Source of the DNA: Trabulsiella guamensis ATCC 49490
GTDB taxonomy: Bacteria; Pseudomonadota; Gammaproteobacteria; Enterobacterales; Enterobacteriaceae
NCBI RefSeq assembly: GCF_000734965.1
Contig: NZ_JMTB01000074.1
Coordinates: forward strand, 1 to 64,000
DNA length: 64,000 nt
Direction of reading: 5' to 3'
The notes beneath the pieces were generated by a model that saw nothing but the letters and a program-made list of their open reading frames with translations, was not told where the DNA came from and ran no database searches. Each line of letters begins with the position of its first letter. Positions within the stretch are counted from its first letter, which is position 1. A program made the position numbers and the translations under genes. Of the stretch, positions 63,756 through 64,000 are shown piece after piece.

Positions 63756-64000
63756 GCGTGGCCTCCAGTTGCTCAATGGTCTCGTTAAGCGCCTTTCTCG
63801 ATTCCTCGGTGAGACGCAGATGGTGAGAGTTGCTTAACTGCTCCAGATATGGCACGCCCTGCCCTTTGATGCTGTCGAGGATCACCAGCCGCGGCCGTGC
63901 ATCGGCAGCCAGTACCGGTTTAGCAATCGCCTGCAGGGCCGGGATGTCATCGCCTTTCACAGTGTGGACATCAAAACCGAAAGCGTGAAATTTCCCTTCC
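63748..64000 (-). CDS. Transketolase-like protein, N-terminal subunit, 5' end outside window
   Basis: The C-terminal 83 residues of a ThDP-binding transketolase N-terminal subunit, open to the window edge (first full codon at 63999). Recognisable segments are HAFGFDVHTVKGDDI and VILDSIKGQGVPYLEQ, typical of the end of the ThDP domain. It overlaps the downstream C-terminal subunit gene by eight bases, consistent with a stoichiometric pair. Most of the gene lies beyond the window, so cofactor residues cannot be checked. Confidence 0.88.
   Translation of the reverse strand, partial: EGKFHAFGFDVHTVKGDDIPALQAIAKPVLAADARPRLVILDSIKGQGVPYLEQLSNSHHLRLTEESRKALNETIEQLEATHD

Noticed and set aside
1..64000. 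CRISPR arrays, tRNA or rRNA genes and insertion sequences
   Set aside because: I saw no regularly spaced repeats, no cloverleaf-like segments with CCA ends, no rRNA motifs and no transposase other than the integrase at the left edge.

Overview
This window is a chromosomal segment of an enterobacterium close to Citrobacter and Salmonella. The proteins are recognisably those of the E. coli rcsB to pta region, but gene content follows the Salmonella/Citrobacter layout: a CheV gene lies between rbn and nuoN, a split transketolase pair follows pta, and no yfaL lies between ubiG and nrdA. I favour a Citrobacter-like organism, without certainty on species. Almost all of the window is core genome. 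The accessory DNA I can see is the recombinase module at the left edge.

Layout. 1-1516: end of an integrated element, a partial excisionase and a tyrosine integrase, directly abutting rcsB where E. coli has rcsD. 1561-5106: rcsB and the convergent hybrid kinase rcsC. 5225-7861: gyrA, with quinolone-susceptible-type Ser83 and Asp87. 7994-12837: ubiG and the class Ia ribonucleotide reductase operon nrdA-nrdB-yfaE, preceded by NrdR-like and DnaA boxes. 12866-19639: glycerol-3-phosphate genes, glpTQ diverging from glpACB (glpA, glpB, glpC). 19680-23835: L-rhamnonate operon rhmR-rhmD-rhmT-rhmA. 24039-25871: yfaY and yfaZ. 26035-33040: menaquinone operon menF-menD-menH-menB-menC-menE. The arn/ais/pmrD block that separates yfaZ from menE in E. 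coli and Salmonella is absent. 33127-35991: elaB, elaA, rbn, cheV. 36037-50935: the 13-gene nuo operon for complex I. 51563-55348: lrhA, alaA and yfbR. 55381-59002: yfbS, yfbT, yfbU and yfbV. 59338-62759: ackA-pta. 62802-64000: transketolase C-terminal subunit and part of the N-terminal subunit.

Functional links. The window is rich in respiration: glpACB feeds electrons to menaquinone, the men operon makes that quinone, nuo reduces it, and ackA-pta makes ATP from acetyl-CoA under overflow or anaerobic growth. The Rcs system and LrhA both act on motility and surface genes, and CheV is a motility protein. Genes on the minus strand form the long men, nuo and rhm operons; most intergenic gaps carry clear hairpin terminators.

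I did not find a convincing undescribed system. The most interesting points are the element lodged next to rcsB, the missing lipid A modification block between yfaZ and menE, and the sigma-28 type promoter before cheV. Gene names rest on remembered family sequences and visible motifs, not on database searches.
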